A DNA stretch of 6,211 nucleotides from an uncultured Parabacteroides sp. (GTDB lineage: Bacteria > Bacteroidota > Bacteroidia > Bacteroidales > Tannerellaceae). The notes beneath the pieces are model-generated. The model searched no databases and had not been told where the DNA came from. It saw only the letters and a program-made list of their open reading frames with translations. Numbering within the stretch: the first letter of the stretch is position 1; every line of letters begins with the position of its first letter. Location of the stretch: assembly GCA_937890135.1 (NCBI GenBank), contig CALBYC010000177.1, positions 1-6,211 on the forward strand, in the 5' to 3' direction. Below are positions 4,794-6,211 of this stretch, one piece after another. The position numbers were made by a program, and so were the translations under genes.

Positions 4794-6211
4794 TTATTTT
4801 GTCAAATATTGATCAATTGCTTCCGCAGCTTTTTTCCCTGCAGCCATTGCCTTGACGACCAAGCTTGCCCCACTGACTGCATCTCCGCATGCAAATACTT
4901 TGTAAGTGGAAGTTTTCATGTCAGAATCGGTTGCAATGTTTTGCCTGTTGTCCAAGTTTATCCCCAGTTGCTTGATTAAGCCATCATGTTCCGGATGGAT
5001 AAAACCCATGGCCAAGAACACCAAATCGGCTTCGATGGTTTCGGTTTTACCTGTTTTCTTCATTTGCGGCCTTTCACCCTGAGTTCCGGGTATCCATTCC
5101 ACGTCTTCCACTTCTACCCCTTTCAAGATGCCATGTTCGCTGATAAAACGGTTTGTGGCCAGCGACCAACGGCGAATGCATCCTTCTTCATGGCTGCTGC
5201 TTGTCTTTAATATCTGTGGATACATAGGCCAAGGGGTATTGGGATTGAAATCGACCGGAGGCTTGGGCATAATTTCTATTTGCGTGACGCTGGCGGCATG
5301 ATGCCTGTTAGCTGTTCCCACGCAGTCGCTGCCTGTATCGCCTCCCCCGATGATCAAAACTTTTTTCCCTTTGCAGTTAATCAGTTTGTCTTGAGGAATG
5401 GTGATGCCTTCTAATAATCTGTTCTGTTGAGACAACAAGTCGAGTGCGAAATAGACACCTTTTGTCGAGCGTCCTTCTATAGGTAAATCGCGAGGAACCT
5501 CCGAACCTATGGCCAAACACACTGCATCATAATCATTTACAATTTCTTGCGCTGGTACGTCTTTCCCTACGTACGTGCTGACTTTGAAATTGATTCCTTC
5601 TTCTTTCATTATTTGTATGCGCCGGTCAATGATGTTTTTTGCCAATTTGAAATTAGGGATGCCAAAACGGAGGAGTCCTCCCGGCTTTTCATCCTTTTCA
5701 AAGACCGTAACTTCATACCCTTTCCTATTAAGCCTGTTGGCGACCGTTAATCCGGATGGGCCGCTCCCGATTACAGCCACCTTATGCCCATTGCGTTGTG
5801 GATGTCGGGGATGTACGTATCCTTCACGGAAAGCAACTTCAGCAATGGCAGCTTCATTTTCCCTAATTGTCACCGGTTCGTGGCAACTTAAGTTCAAGAC
5901 ACAACTTTTTTCACACAATGCCGGACACACACGGCCTGTAAACTCTGGAAAGTCACACGTAGTTTCCAAAATAGCATAAGCATCTTTCCAATATCCATTG
6001 TATAGCATATCTTGCCATTCCGGCTGTTTATTCCCCACCGGGCAAGCCCAATGGCAAAAAGGAACGCCACAGTCCATGCAACGTGAAGCTTGCGTGCGGC
6101 GGTCATTCGTGTTCAATGTTTGTTCAACTTCGCTGAAGTCTTCAATACGTTCGTGCACTGGACGGTAACCAGCTTCTTTGCGATGTATAGTAAGGAATGC
6201 TTTAGGATTTC
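4794..6211 (-). CDS. gltD: Glutamate synthase (NADPH) small subunit, missing only its first codons at the right edge
   Basis: The small subunit of GOGAT passes electrons from NADPH through FAD and Fe-S clusters to the large subunit GltB, which makes two glutamates from 2-oxoglutarate and glutamine. The frame is open to the edge and reads NPKAFLTIHRKEAGYRPVHE first, so the GTG at 6158 is internal and only about two codons (likely Met-Gly) are lost. Numbering from that Asn, 471 residues are visible. The Fe-S cysteines are C44, C47, C52, C56 (CMDCGVPFCHWAC) and C95, C99, C103 (VCPALCEKSC). The FAD dinucleotide motif is GSGPSG (148-153), the NADPH-binding motif GGGDTG (288-293), and the C-terminal FAD motif ACGDAVSGAS (from 440). 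All expected motifs are intact. asnB lies 73 nt downstream; gltB is expected just upstream, outside the window. Related FAD/Fe-S proteins exist, but the N-terminus is GltD-specific. Confidence 0.97.
   Translation of the reverse strand, partial: NPKAFLTIHRKEAGYRPVHERIEDFSEVEQTLNTNDRRTQASRCMDCGVPFCHWACPVGNKQPEWQDMLYNGYWKDAYAILETTCDFPEFTGRVCPALCEKSCVLNLSCHEPVTIRENEAAIAEVAFREGYVHPRHPQRNGHKVAVIGSGPSGLTVANRLNRKGYEVTVFEKDEKPGGLLRFGIPNFKLAKNIIDRRIQIMKEEGINFKVSTYVGKDVPAQEIVNDYDAVCLAIGSEVPRDLPIEGRSTKGVYFALDLLSQQNRLLEGITIPQDKLINCKGKKVLIIGGGDTGSDCVGTANRHHAASVTQIEIMPKPPVDFNPNTPWPMYPQILKTSSSHEEGCIRRWSLATNRFISEHGILKGVEVEDVEWIPGTQGERPQMKKTGKTETIEADLVFLAMGFIHPEHDGLIKQLGINLDNRQNIATDSDMKTSTYKVFACGDAVSGASLVVKAMAAGKKAAEAIDQYLTK

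Noticed and set aside
6156..6158. GTG at 6158-6156 as the start of gltD
   Set aside because: The frame stays open to the edge and encodes the conserved NPKAFLTIHRKEAGYRP segment upstream, so the GTG is an internal valine.

Overview
The window looks like chromosomal DNA from a member of the Bacteroidales (gut Bacteroides/Parabacteroides-like). The grounds are a DUF4494 protein, which I know from Bacteroidota, a dihydroorotate-dehydrogenase-like flavoprotein of the type common there, and exact matches to the Bacteroides -7 promoter consensus TAnnTTTG upstream of two genes. The genus cannot be fixed from this sequence. No tRNA, rRNA, CRISPR, insertion sequence or phage gene was seen.

Layout, left to right. 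(1) Positions 1-295, minus strand: the first 98 codons of a group 4-type glycosyltransferase that runs off the left edge, with a good promoter at 335-342. (2) Positions 296-488: an AT-rich divergent intergenic region holding that promoter and an 8-bp inverted repeat. (3) Positions 489-605, plus strand: a 38-residue, lysine-rich small protein gene with a strong Shine-Dalgarno sequence, followed at once by an intrinsic terminator (634-673). It is the only plus-strand gene and the least explained item in the window. (4) Positions 672-2877, minus strand: a compact three-gene unit, transcribed DUF4494 -> YggS/PLPBP -> DHOD-like flavoprotein. It has its own promoter at 2908-2915 and gaps of only 27 and 37 nt. 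(5) Positions 2971-3010: a 15-bp perfect hairpin that separates this unit from the next. (6) Positions 3056-6211, minus strand: asnB preceded by gltD, whose start codon lies just beyond the right edge. These form the end of a nitrogen-assimilation operon, very likely headed by gltB outside the window.

The gltD-asnB block makes glutamate (GOGAT small subunit) and then uses glutamine to amidate aspartate. The DUF4494-YggS-DHOD-like block pairs a vitamin B6 homeostasis protein with an uncharacterised protein and a flavoprotein that has apparently lost dihydroorotate dehydrogenase catalytic residues; their joint role is unknown. Most of the window is ordinary core metabolism. The parts that deserve a second look are the 38-aa gene with its leader, and the three-gene YggS unit.
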